From an uncultured Acetatifactor sp. (lineage in GTDB: Bacteria; Bacillota; Clostridia; Lachnospirales; Lachnospiraceae): 64,000 bases of DNA. This document shows, one piece after another, positions 45,125-52,825 of the stretch. The position numbers and the translations under genes are program-made. Positions within the stretch are counted from its first letter, which is position 1. Every line of letters starts with the position of its first letter. The stretch is from the NCBI GenBank assembly GCA_934402375.1, contig CAKRUB010000005.1, positions 1-64,000 on the forward strand, written 5' to 3'. The notes under the pieces are model-generated. The model had not been told where the DNA came from. It was given only the letters and a program-made list of their open reading frames with translations, and did no database searches.

Positions 45125-45322
45125 AAGGCCTTTGGATATTACAAATATATTGCAGGGATTTGAAACAGAACGTATATTTTTTTGAAGGGAGAAATACCGA
45201 GGCAAATTCTAAGATGATCAAATTGGACAAAACTGGAAAAGCGTAGGGAGCAGGAATATACAAATTGATGAAAGAAGCGATAAAGTACTTAATTTAAGGC
45301 AAAAAAGAAAAATGTAAATCGC
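45125..45322. other. Intergenic stretch without a recognisable gene
   Basis: AT-rich. Only very short open frames (such as a 10-codon one at 45214) occur, without good ribosome binding sites. No clear terminator for the preceding gene was found. Confidence 0.5.
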
Positions 45323-45350
45323 TTTACTTTTTGGCTTGCGTGCATATAAT
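45323..45350 (+). promoter_or_regulatory. Promoter of the HPr-like gene
   Basis: TTTACT (45323-45328), a 16-nt spacer and TATAAT (45345-45350), about 49 bp before the start codon. Confidence 0.6.
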
Positions 45351-45398
45351 AGTAGATTATAGAAGATTTCTTGTGTGTGTATGAAAGGAAGGTTGGAA

Positions 45399-45623
45399 AT
45401 GGTTAAGACAATTCGTATGACGCAGGATGATGTTCAAAGCTTCGTTGATGTAGCTTCCAGATGTGATTTCGATATTGACATTTCTTACAACAGATATGTT
45501 GTAGATGCGAAGTCGTTTCTGGGTGTGTATGGACTTGATTTCAGAATGCCACTGACTGTAGCTTATGACGGATATAATGCAAATCTGGAAGAATTCCTTA
45601 AGAAGTATGCGATAGCCTGCTGA
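45399..45623 (+). CDS. HPr-like small protein lacking the active-site histidine
   Basis: 74 aa with the beta-alpha-beta pattern and closing motif of PTS HPr proteins: MVKTIRMTQDDVQSFVDVAS, then FDIDISYNRYVVDAKSFLGV (the YVVDAKSxLGV block is diagnostic), then LEEFLKKYAIAC. The usual GLHARPA phosphorylation segment and its His are absent, so it cannot act as a normal phosphocarrier. A structural or regulatory role is more likely. AAAGGAAGG lies 6 nt before ATG 45399. It has its own promoter and a very good terminator, so it is a free-standing expressed gene. Confidence 0.85.
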   Translation: MVKTIRMTQDDVQSFVDVASRCDFDIDISYNRYVVDAKSFLGVYGLDFRMPLTVAYDGYNANLEEFLKKYAIAC

Positions 45624-45638
45624 CAAATCAAAACCAAA

Positions 45639-45690
45639 TTGACTCCCTACGGTGGATAGAGTACTATCTTCGTAGGGAGTTAATTTTTTG
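45639..45690 (+). terminator. Terminator of the HPr-like gene
   Basis: AACTCCCTACG...GTAGGGAGTT with inner GGATAG/CTATCT pairs, followed by AATTTTTT. Very strong. Confidence 0.85.
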
Positions 45691-45704
45691 CGGGAGGAGA
45701 GGGC

Positions 45705-48314
45705 GTGAAGGGAGAAATAAGCATTTCTGTGCGCAGACTGGTGGAATTTGTGCTGCGTTACGGCGATATTGATAACAGGCATCATGTCGGCACAGACAAT
45801 GCCATGCAGGAAGGCAGCAGGATTCACCGCATGATTCAGAAGAGAATGGGGGCGGAGTATCAGGCTGAGGTTGCGTTGAAAATGACCTTTGAGGAAGAAA
45901 AGTATTTCCTCACGCTGGAGGGAAGAGCCGATGGCATTATTCGGCTGGAAGACCGTGTTGTCATTGACGAGATCAAGGGAACTTACAGAGATTCGGTAAA
46001 ATGGAAGGAACCCCTGCCGCTGCATCTGGCACAGGCGAAGTGCTATGCCTACATATACGGGACGCAACAGAACCTTTCCGAGATACAGGTACGAATGACC
46101 TACTGCCATATCCCTACGGAGACACTGCGCTACTTCTATCAGGACTATACGATGCCGGAACTCGCGGAATGGTTTCAGGGATTGATGGCGGCTTACCGGA
46201 AATGGGCGGATTTTACATGGGACTGGCGGGAGATCAGACAGAATTCCATCAGGGGACTGTCGTTTCCCTTCCCTTACAGAGACGGACAGAAGGAGCTTGT
46301 CGCCAATGTATACAGGACAATCTATCACAAGAAGAAATTATTCATGGAGGCTCCGACCGGAGTCGGAAAGACAATATCAACAATCTATCCGGCTGTACAG
46401 GCGATGGGGCAGGGAATGGGAGAAAAACTCTTCTATCTGACTGCCAAGACAATCACGCGGACAGTCGCAGACGATACACTGGAAATTCTCAGGGAGAGGG
46501 GGCTGCACTTCAAGAGCGTGATTCTGACCGCGAAGGAGAAGATTTGCTTTATGGAGGAGGCGGAGTGCAATCCGGAATACTGTCCCTACGCAAAGGGACA
46601 CTATGACCGCATTAACGATGCACTCTATGATCTGCTGATGACGGAGGACAGCTTCAGCCGTGAAAGGATTGAAGAGTATGCGGTGAAGCATCAGGTCTGT
46701 CCCTTTGAAATGTGTCTGGACATGAGCCTCTTTGCGGATGCTGTTATCTGCGATTATAATTACTTATTTGATCCCCATGTCTATCTGAAGCGTTTCTTTG
46801 GAGACAGTGTGGGTGGGGAATATCTGTTCCTGATCGATGAAGCGCATAATCTGTTGGAGCGTGGACGGGAGATGTACAGTGCGGTGCTGGTGAAGGAAGA
46901 CTTTCTTGCATTGCGGCTGGAACTGAAAAAGACAATCGTGTCAGATATTAGCGGAAATGCCAGAAAATCAGAGGTTTCCGGGCAAATGACCCTTGATATG
47001 ACAGGAGATCTGACAGGTGCGTCGATACTCGTTGACCAGACCAGTACCATGCTTTATCCGTCGGAAAACACGGCAAATGCGCTATCAAAAGTAAAGCATA
47101 AGGGGAGACGCGGCGGACGCAGTATTCTTGTCCGGGAAGGCTATGCGGATAAGATGATCTACCATCTGGAAAAATGCAATCAGGAAATGCTTGCCATGAA
47201 AAGAGAATGTGAAGGCTGCTGTCTGGTGGAGGATATTGATTCCTTTGTGCAGCCCCTGATGCGGTTGCAGGCGGTGATGGACGATTACCTTGCGGAGCAG
47301 GAGGATGGGCAGCTGCCTGCCAGAGAGCTGCTTCTGGAATTCTACTTTGAGATCGGTCATTTTCTGGAAATGTATGAGCTTATGGACGAGAACTATGTGA
47401 AATACACACAGCTGGGGGAGGATAACAGTTTCAGGCTGAAGCTGTTCTGTGTAAATCCGGCATCGAATCTGCGGCAATGTATGGCGCGCGGACGAAGTTC
47501 CATCCTGTTTTCTGCGACATTTCTGCCGATACAGTATTATAAGAAACTGCTTGGCGGAACACCGGAGGATTATGAAGTATATGCAAAGTCAGTATTCGAC
47601 CCGGAAAAACGAGCGTTACTTATTGCAGATGATGTGACGAGCAAGTATTCCAGGAGGTCGGATGAGGAGTATGCCAATATTGCTGCATATATCGAGGAAA
47701 TTGTAAAAAACAGACATGGGAATTATATGGTATTCTGTCCTTCCTATGCATTTCTCTACAGAATCTATGAGCAATATGCAGAGCGATATGCAGGAGAGGG
47801 AAGGGAATGCCTGATTCAGGGGGAATCCATGGGGGAAGCGGACAGAGAGGAATTTCTCTCACGGTTTAGGGGGAACGACATGCTTGACCTTCAGGCGGAC
47901 ATTGCGATGGAAATAGAGGAAGAGGACAGCATTCTGATCGGATTTTGCGTTCTGGGAGGTATTTTCAGCGAGGGGATTGACCTAAAGAACGACAGCCTGA
48001 TCGGGGCGATCATCGTGGGAACCGGACTGCCGCAGGTGTGCTTCGAGCGGGAGATTCTGAAGAATTTCTTTGATGAAGAGGGGGAGAATGGCTTTGATTA
48101 TTCCTACCGTTATCCGGGAATGAACAAGGTTCTTCAGGCAGCCGGGCGTGTGATCCGTACCACAGAGGACGTCGGAATCATCGCTCTGCTGGATGAACGT
48201 TTTCTGCAAGGCTCTTATCGGCGGATGTTTCCCCGGGAATGGGAGAGCTTCGAGGAAGTGAGTCTGGGAACAGTGTCAAGGCGCGTGGAGCGCTTCTGGA
48301 ACGAATGGCTGTAG
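45705..48314 (+). CDS. PD-(D/E)XK nuclease / DinG-XPD-type ATP-dependent helicase
   Basis: 869 aa from GTG 45705 (GGGAGGAG upstream). The N-terminal 170 residues form a PD-(D/E)XK nuclease fold: Asp76 in EGRADGII, Glu89-x-Lys91 in VVIDEIKG, and HLAQAKCYAYIYG. The helicase starts with Walker A EAPTGVGKT near 215. A 4Fe-4S cysteine set follows (CFMEEAECNPEYCPYAKG, CPFEMCLDM), then the DEAH box LFLIDEAHNLLERG. Motif V/VI are FCVLGGIFSEGIDL and QAAGRVIRT near the end. A superfamily-2 XPD/DinG-type DNA helicase for repair of structured or damaged DNA. The nuclease fusion is known in Firmicutes. Complete. Confidence 0.9.
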   Translation: MKGEISISVRRLVEFVLRYGDIDNRHHVGTDNAMQEGSRIHRMIQKRMGAEYQAEVALKMTFEEEKYFLTLEGRADGIIRLEDRVVIDEIKGTYRDSVKWKEPLPLHLAQAKCYAYIYGTQQNLSEIQVRMTYCHIPTETLRYFYQDYTMPELAEWFQGLMAAYRKWADFTWDWREIRQNSIRGLSFPFPYRDGQKELVANVYRTIYHKKKLFMEAPTGVGKTISTIYPAVQAMGQGMGEKLFYLTAKTITRTVADDTLEILRERGLHFKSVILTAKEKICFMEEAECNPEYCPYAKGHYDRINDALYDLLMTEDSFSRERIEEYAVKHQVCPFEMCLDMSLFADAVICDYNYLFDPHVYLKRFFGDSVGGEYLFLIDEAHNLLERGREMYSAVLVKEDFLALRLELKKTIVSDISGNARKSEVSGQMTLDMTGDLTGASILVDQTSTMLYPSENTANALSKVKHKGRRGGRSILVREGYADKMIYHLEKCNQEMLAMKRECEGCCLVEDIDSFVQPLMRLQAVMDDYLAEQEDGQLPARELLLEFYFEIGHFLEMYELMDENYVKYTQLGEDNSFRLKLFCVNPASNLRQCMARGRSSILFSATFLPIQYYKKLLGGTPEDYEVYAKSVFDPEKRALLIADDVTSKYSRRSDEEYANIAAYIEEIVKNRHGNYMVFCPSYAFLYRIYEQYAERYAGEGRECLIQGESMGEADREEFLSRFRGNDMLDLQADIAMEIEEEDSILIGFCVLGGIFSEGIDLKNDSLIGAIIVGTGLPQVCFEREILKNFFDEEGENGFDYSYRYPGMNKVLQAAGRVIRTTEDVGIIALLDERFLQGSYRRMFPREWESFEEVSLGTVSRRVERFWNEWL

Positions 48315-48355
48315 TTTTTACAGAAGCTGACATGTCATTTTTCGCCGAATGACAT

Positions 48356-48406
48356 TGTGGAAAACCAAAGTGACACATGTGTATATGTGGATAACTCTGT
48401 GGATTT
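48356..48406 (-). promoter_or_regulatory. Second cluster of DnaA-box-like sites
   Basis: On the minus strand: TTATCCACA (48386-48394, consensus), with weaker relatives ATATACACA (48378-48386), AAATCCACA (48398-48406) and TTTTCCACA (48356-48364). All are in one orientation within 51 bp of AT-rich DNA before the GH13 gene. Confidence 0.4.
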
Positions 48407-48526
48407 TAAAGGGTTTTTAAGGAAAAAAGCAAAAATAAATGACAGGTTAGTACATTTTTCTTTTAGAGAGAAATATGCAAAACATAAATTTAGTACTGAA
48501 GTAGTCAATGAAAAGGAGAAGAGAAT

Positions 48527-49837
48527 ATGTGGGCTTATGAAAGTGTATTTTATCAGATTTATCCGTTAGGCTTCTGTGGAGCGCCGTTTGAAAACGACGG
48601 CATTTTGGAGCACAGGCTGAAAAAAGTGACAGACTGGATTCCTCATATGAAAAAGCTCGGGGTGAATGCAGTTTATTTTTCGCCGCTCTTTGAGTCGGAC
48701 ACCCATGGTTATAATACCAGGGATTACCGCAAGGTGGACGTACGGCTTGGAACGAATGAGGACTTGAAGGAGCTCTGCGACACCCTGCACCGCAACAATA
48801 TCCGTGTGGTTTTGGACGGAGTATTCAATCATGTGGGCAGAGGCTTCGCACCGTTTCAGGATGTTCTGCGGAACAGGGAGCATTCTCCTTATGTGAATTG
48901 GTTTTACCGCATCGCCTTTGACGGCAATTCAAACTATAATGACGGTCTCTGGTACGAGGGCTGGGAAGGCAATTATGATCTGGTCAAGCTGAATCTCGGA
49001 AACGAGGAGGTTGTGAACTACCTGCTGGAGAGTGTGCGCTTCTGGGTGGAGGAATTCGGAATTGACGGACTGCGGCTGGATGTGGCATACAGTCTGGATG
49101 AGAACTTTGTCCGCAGGCTGCGCTCCTTCTGTGATGGACTGAAGGAGGACTTCTTCCTTGTAGGGGAGATGCTGCACGGGGACTATAACCGGCTGATGAA
49201 TGACAGTATGCTGCACTCTGCGACCAACTATGAATGCTACAAGGGACTCTACAGCAGCTTTAACAGCATGAACCTCTTTGAGATCAATCATTCCCTGCTC
49301 AGACAGTTCGGCCCGGAAAACTGGACATTATATAAGGGAAAACATCTGCTATCTTTTGTGGACAACCATGATGTCACAAGGATTGCGAGCATTCTTGGCA
49401 ACGAGAGGCATCTTCCGCTGATCTATGCGCTGCTCTTCGGTATGCCGGGCATCCCCTGCGTCTACTATGGCAGCGAATGGGGAGCAAAAGCGGATAAATC
49501 ACAGGGAGATCCTGCGCTGCGACCGGCATTTGACGCTCCGGAGTGGAACGGACTGACGGAATGGATCAGCAGACTCGCGGAGATAAAGAAAAACTCAGAA
49601 GCGCTTAACTATGGAGCCTTTCGTTCCGTGCTGCTGACAAACAGGCAGTGTATTTTCGAGAGATGTTCTGCAAACGAGAGGGTGCTGGTGGCAATCAATG
49701 CAGATGGGAATGATTTTGCAGCACATTTTGACGCGGGCTGCGGGCGTGCAACGGAGCTGCTCACGGGCGAAGAACACGATTTTGGACAGGGAACGGTATT
49801 GAAGGGTTACAGTGCAGCCTTCTGGAAGTGTATTTAG
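48527..49837 (+). CDS. GH13 alpha-amylase-family enzyme, cytoplasmic
   Basis: 436 aa, no signal peptide. TIM-barrel GH13 with all catalytic residues: nucleophile Asp185 in DGLRLDVAYS, acid/base Glu214 in FFLVGEMLHG, and transition-state Asp282 in LSFVDNHDVTR. Region I is VVLDGVFNHVG. Compact C-terminal domain. It acts on alpha-glucan oligosaccharides taken into the cell (maltodextrin or glycogen turnover); the exact specificity cannot be read. AAAGGAG lies 9-10 nt before ATG. Next gene starts 12 bp downstream. Confidence 0.9.
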   Translation: MWAYESVFYQIYPLGFCGAPFENDGILEHRLKKVTDWIPHMKKLGVNAVYFSPLFESDTHGYNTRDYRKVDVRLGTNEDLKELCDTLHRNNIRVVLDGVFNHVGRGFAPFQDVLRNREHSPYVNWFYRIAFDGNSNYNDGLWYEGWEGNYDLVKLNLGNEEVVNYLLESVRFWVEEFGIDGLRLDVAYSLDENFVRRLRSFCDGLKEDFFLVGEMLHGDYNRLMNDSMLHSATNYECYKGLYSSFNSMNLFEINHSLLRQFGPENWTLYKGKHLLSFVDNHDVTRIASILGNERHLPLIYALLFGMPGIPCVYYGSEWGAKADKSQGDPALRPAFDAPEWNGLTEWISRLAEIKKNSEALNYGAFRSVLLTNRQCIFERCSANERVLVAINADGNDFAAHFDAGCGRATELLTGEEHDFGQGTVLKGYSAAFWKCI

Positions 49838-49849
49838 GAAAGGAATTTT

Positions 49850-50812
49850 ATGAAGAAATTTGTAAAGGTCTGTGGAATCATTGTGCTGCTCCTGCTGTTG
49901 ACCGGAATTACGCTAGGCGTGATCGGTTTGGCAACAAAGGGACCGGAGGGGATTCAGGAGATCGTGGACTCCGTCACCGGAGGCAGGGTCACGATCAATC
50001 TTGAGCCGCTGAAAAAATTCGGCTTTCTTGTTCAGGACGGCTTGGATGAGCTGAATTCGGTCGATTACGACATCAACGACGAAATGAATTTCAGTTCGGA
50101 ACATGAGATTCTGACAGGAAAGGTAGATAAATTCTGTGTCGGGGAAAATGTTCAGAAGCTGGACATCCAGACAGGAGGAGGCGGATTTCGCATAGAGGCA
50201 TCCGGGGACAGCTCCTTTTATATAGAAGCAACGAATGTCGGGAAGCTCCAGACCTACATGGAGGAGGAAACGTTGATCGTTCGGACGACATCCGGGTCGC
50301 AGAAGTGGAATGATTTAAAGGGCGATAAAATCACGCTCTATATGCCAAAGAATTTTCACTATAGTGACATCTGTATGGAATTGGGGGCGGGAAAAATGGA
50401 TGTGGACGATCTGGATGCTGACCATATTGTGCTGAAGGCGGGCGCAGGACAGATTGATGCAGAGCGGCTGACAGCGCAGGTACTGGAAGCGAATGTTGGC
50501 ATGGGACAGATCAATATGACCGACATCACCGTACAGAATCTGGATGCAGAGGTTGGAGCGGGCGGCATGTCAGCGAAGGGAACGGTGAAGGGAGATGCCA
50601 GTGTTAAGTGCTCCATGGGCAGCCTTGAGCTGCAGCTTGATGGCAGCGAGACGGATTTCAACTACCAGATGATCGGAACTATGGGAAATATCAAGCTTGC
50701 CGGACAGGGCTACAGCGGTGTCGGGATGCAGAGAGAGATTGACAACGGTGCAGAAAAGAGTCTGACTGCGGAATGCACCATGGGTAATATTTCGATTCGC
50801 TTTGAGGACTAA
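49850..50812 (+). CDS. Membrane-anchored DUF4097-type beta-helix protein
   Basis: 320 aa. One N-terminal membrane helix (KVCGIIVLLLLLTGITLGVI, about 7-26), then an extracellular beta-rich domain with short repeats (GAGKMDVDDL, GAGQIDAERL, GMGQINMTDI, GAGGMSAKGT) of DUF4097 type, like the protein at 34310-35494 but with a membrane anchor. A DUF2154/LiaF-like envelope-stress role is possible. Follows the GH13 gene closely, so probably co-transcribed. It ends 19 bp from convergent pdxY. Confidence 0.75.
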   Translation: MKKFVKVCGIIVLLLLLTGITLGVIGLATKGPEGIQEIVDSVTGGRVTINLEPLKKFGFLVQDGLDELNSVDYDINDEMNFSSEHEILTGKVDKFCVGENVQKLDIQTGGGGFRIEASGDSSFYIEATNVGKLQTYMEEETLIVRTTSGSQKWNDLKGDKITLYMPKNFHYSDICMELGAGKMDVDDLDADHIVLKAGAGQIDAERLTAQVLEANVGMGQINMTDITVQNLDAEVGAGGMSAKGTVKGDASVKCSMGSLELQLDGSETDFNYQMIGTMGNIKLAGQGYSGVGMQREIDNGAEKSLTAECTMGNISIRFED

Positions 50813-50831
50813 ACTAAGGCGCAGCCAGACT

Positions 50832-51674
50832 TTAAAGCAGCATGGGGAGAAACTTTTCCAGAAGAACGCCTTCCTGTATCGGAATATCGGCGGCTTCCGT
50901 GCCGCGGATGCAGAGTGCGACAAAGTCAGCCGCCTTCTGCACGCTGGGGAAAAGCTCTCTTCCGCGCAGAAGCTCGGCAACCACAATCGATGCAAAGAGA
51001 TCGCCTGTGCCCGGTCGGGATTTTCCCGTTGCGGGGGTAACACAGGCTTTTTGCGTGTTATCCTCCCAGCAGATATTCCGGAAGTGATCACCTTCATGCA
51101 GGCCGGTGATGATGACAGAGCCGGGACAGAGCAGTGAGAGCTTCTGGCAGAGATTTTGCAGTTCTGTTTCCGACCATGCGCCCTCCTTATAGGGGGTGTC
51201 GGTGAGCAGACAGGCTTCGGTCAGATTCGGCGTCAGAACCTGCGCATGCCTGCACAGTCTACGGAGTGCCATGCAGTGTGAGTCGGTGACGGAGCGATAT
51301 TTTTTCCCGTGATCGCCCATGACAGGGTCGAGAAGAAAGAGCGGGGGATGGAAGAGAGACAGAAATTCTTCAACAATACCAATCTGACTTTCATTGCCGA
51401 GAAAACCGCAGTACAAGCCGTCAAAGGACAGGCCGAGCTCCTTCCATGCGTGTATGTAAGCCTGCATATGGGGAGTGTAGTCATCTCTGTGACAGACAGG
51501 GAAGCCGAGATGATTGGACAAAATGGAAGTAGGCACAGGACAGACCTGTACCCCCAGCACACTGATCACGGGCAGGGATACCGTTGTCGAGCATCTGCCG
51601 AAGCCAGCAATATCATTTATCATAGCAAGCCGGGGAACTCCGCCCCGGCTCTCTTTTTCTTTATAATCCGTCAT
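50832..51674 (-). CDS. pdxY: Pyridoxamine/pyridoxal kinase
   Basis: 280 aa, ribokinase-superfamily vitamin B6 kinase making pyridoxal 5'-phosphate or related forms. Seen: AMINDIAGFGRCSTTVSLPV, with the substrate-binding start; GVQVCPVPTSILSNHLGFP; FLLDPVMGDHGKKY; LTPNLTEACLL; and the catalytic loop SRPGTGDLFASIVVAELL. Start ATG 51674 (AGGAAA upstream); 10 bp behind the ECF S-component gene on the same strand. The pairing points to vitamin B6 salvage. A terminator-like palindrome lies within its first codons. Confidence 0.9.
   Translation of the reverse strand: MTDYKEKESRGGVPRLAMINDIAGFGRCSTTVSLPVISVLGVQVCPVPTSILSNHLGFPVCHRDDYTPHMQAYIHAWKELGLSFDGLYCGFLGNESQIGIVEEFLSLFHPPLFLLDPVMGDHGKKYRSVTDSHCMALRRLCRHAQVLTPNLTEACLLTDTPYKEGAWSETELQNLCQKLSLLCPGSVIITGLHEGDHFRNICWEDNTQKACVTPATGKSRPGTGDLFASIVVAELLRGRELFPSVQKAADFVALCIRGTEAADIPIQEGVLLEKFLPMLL
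51628..51662. terminator. Terminator-like palindrome inside the start of pdxY
   Basis: AGCCGGGG (51628-51635) and CCCCGGCT (51643-51650) pair perfectly. On the plus strand CTCTTTTTCTTT follows, so it looks like an intrinsic terminator antisense to pdxY. On the pdxY mRNA it is a strong hairpin over codons 9-16. Confidence 0.5.
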
Positions 51675-51684
51675 ATTTTATTTC

Positions 51685-52602
51685 CTATTGTTCCTCCGGT
51701 GTCACTTGAACAAACAGTCCAGCCTTGCGGAGTGCGGGACGCAGCGCAAGATAGAAGATTGAGGCGGCGATCACGGCGACAATGGCGTTTACACCGGTGG
51801 TCAGCGTGCTGATCTTGGCGAGCGCGGCAGAGATGTCCTGCGGAACTCCCAGAAGATACATTTTATAGAAGTAACCGACCAGCGGATCGGCGACGACGTT
51901 AAATGCCATACCGCATACACAGGAGAGAATGGTAACGCCGGTGATATATTTTGCGGAATGCTCCTTGTCGAGCTTAAAAATCTTATGCGCCACAAAGCCA
52001 ACGATCAAGCCGATGCAGAGCTTTAATAGGAAGGTTTTCGGAGCGCTGGTAACATAGGAGGTTGTCAGGTCTCCGATCGTCATGCCGATTGCCCCGGCCA
52101 TTCCGCCCCAGTATCCGCCGAGCAACAGCGCTGCAAGTACACAGAAAACATTTCCGAAGTGGAAGGCGGTTTTTTCCGGGCCGACCGGAATATCGATCTT
52201 GAAAAAGGCAAAGCCGATGTAGCAGAGCGCCGCCATCAGTCCGGCGGTTGCCAGACGTTTTACGTCCGGTTTAGTGGAACGGTAAACACCGTGCACAGCA
52301 TTGTAGATTCCCTTGATTGTCAGCAGGACACTTAAGAATACGACGATCAGCGCGTAGGAATAGGGACGTTCCAGACTAAGCTTTTCTGCGGAAAGCTCTG
52401 ACTGTTGTGCCTTCAGGGCCTCCAGATCGACATCGGTGTTTCCTTCTGCTGCTGAAATCTGTGCCTTGACCTCCTTCAGCGTGTTTCCGACGGCAACGGA
52501 TTCCTGATAGCTGTTATTGTAAGTAAGAACTGCAAAGATGACTCCTGCGATCAGCAGGACAGCGCCCACGATCAGCAGGCCGAAGCTTTTTGTTTTTTTC
52601 AT
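51685..52602 (-). CDS. ECF transporter substrate-binding (S) component
   Basis: 305 aa. N-terminal membrane helix, then a charged coiled segment (EVKAQISAAEGNTDVDLEAL, about 45-80), a second helix, and a six-helix S-component core from about residue 115 (LATAGLMAALCYIGFAFFKI, FHFGNVFCVLAALLLGGYWG, GMTIGDLTT). The core resembles vitamin S components. Adjacent pyridoxal kinase suggests pyridoxine/pyridoxal uptake. Energising EcfA/A'/T genes are not in the window, as usual for group-II ECF systems. The coiled N-terminal extension is uncommon. Confidence 0.82.
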   Translation of the reverse strand: MKKTKSFGLLIVGAVLLIAGVIFAVLTYNNSYQESVAVGNTLKEVKAQISAAEGNTDVDLEALKAQQSELSAEKLSLERPYSYALIVVFLSVLLTIKGIYNAVHGVYRSTKPDVKRLATAGLMAALCYIGFAFFKIDIPVGPEKTAFHFGNVFCVLAALLLGGYWGGMAGAIGMTIGDLTTSYVTSAPKTFLLKLCIGLIVGFVAHKIFKLDKEHSAKYITGVTILSCVCGMAFNVVADPLVGYFYKMYLLGVPQDISAALAKISTLTTGVNAIVAVIAASIFYLALRPALRKAGLFVQVTPEEQ

Positions 52603-52825
52603 AATCTCATTTTCTCCTCTCGCTCAAATTCTATACGCAGAGTGTATAGCAAGAGTGGCTCTATAAAAAGTGCCAGAGAAGAACTTTTTTACCAGTCCAG
52701 TTTGAAATTAGCAAAAAGTGCACACGAATCCACAATGGTTGAGAAGATTCAACGTGGCAGGATAAATATAATGATAGTAGAACATTCGGGTCAGTGGCAG
52801 AGTAGTCAGACCCGGAGGAAGAGAA

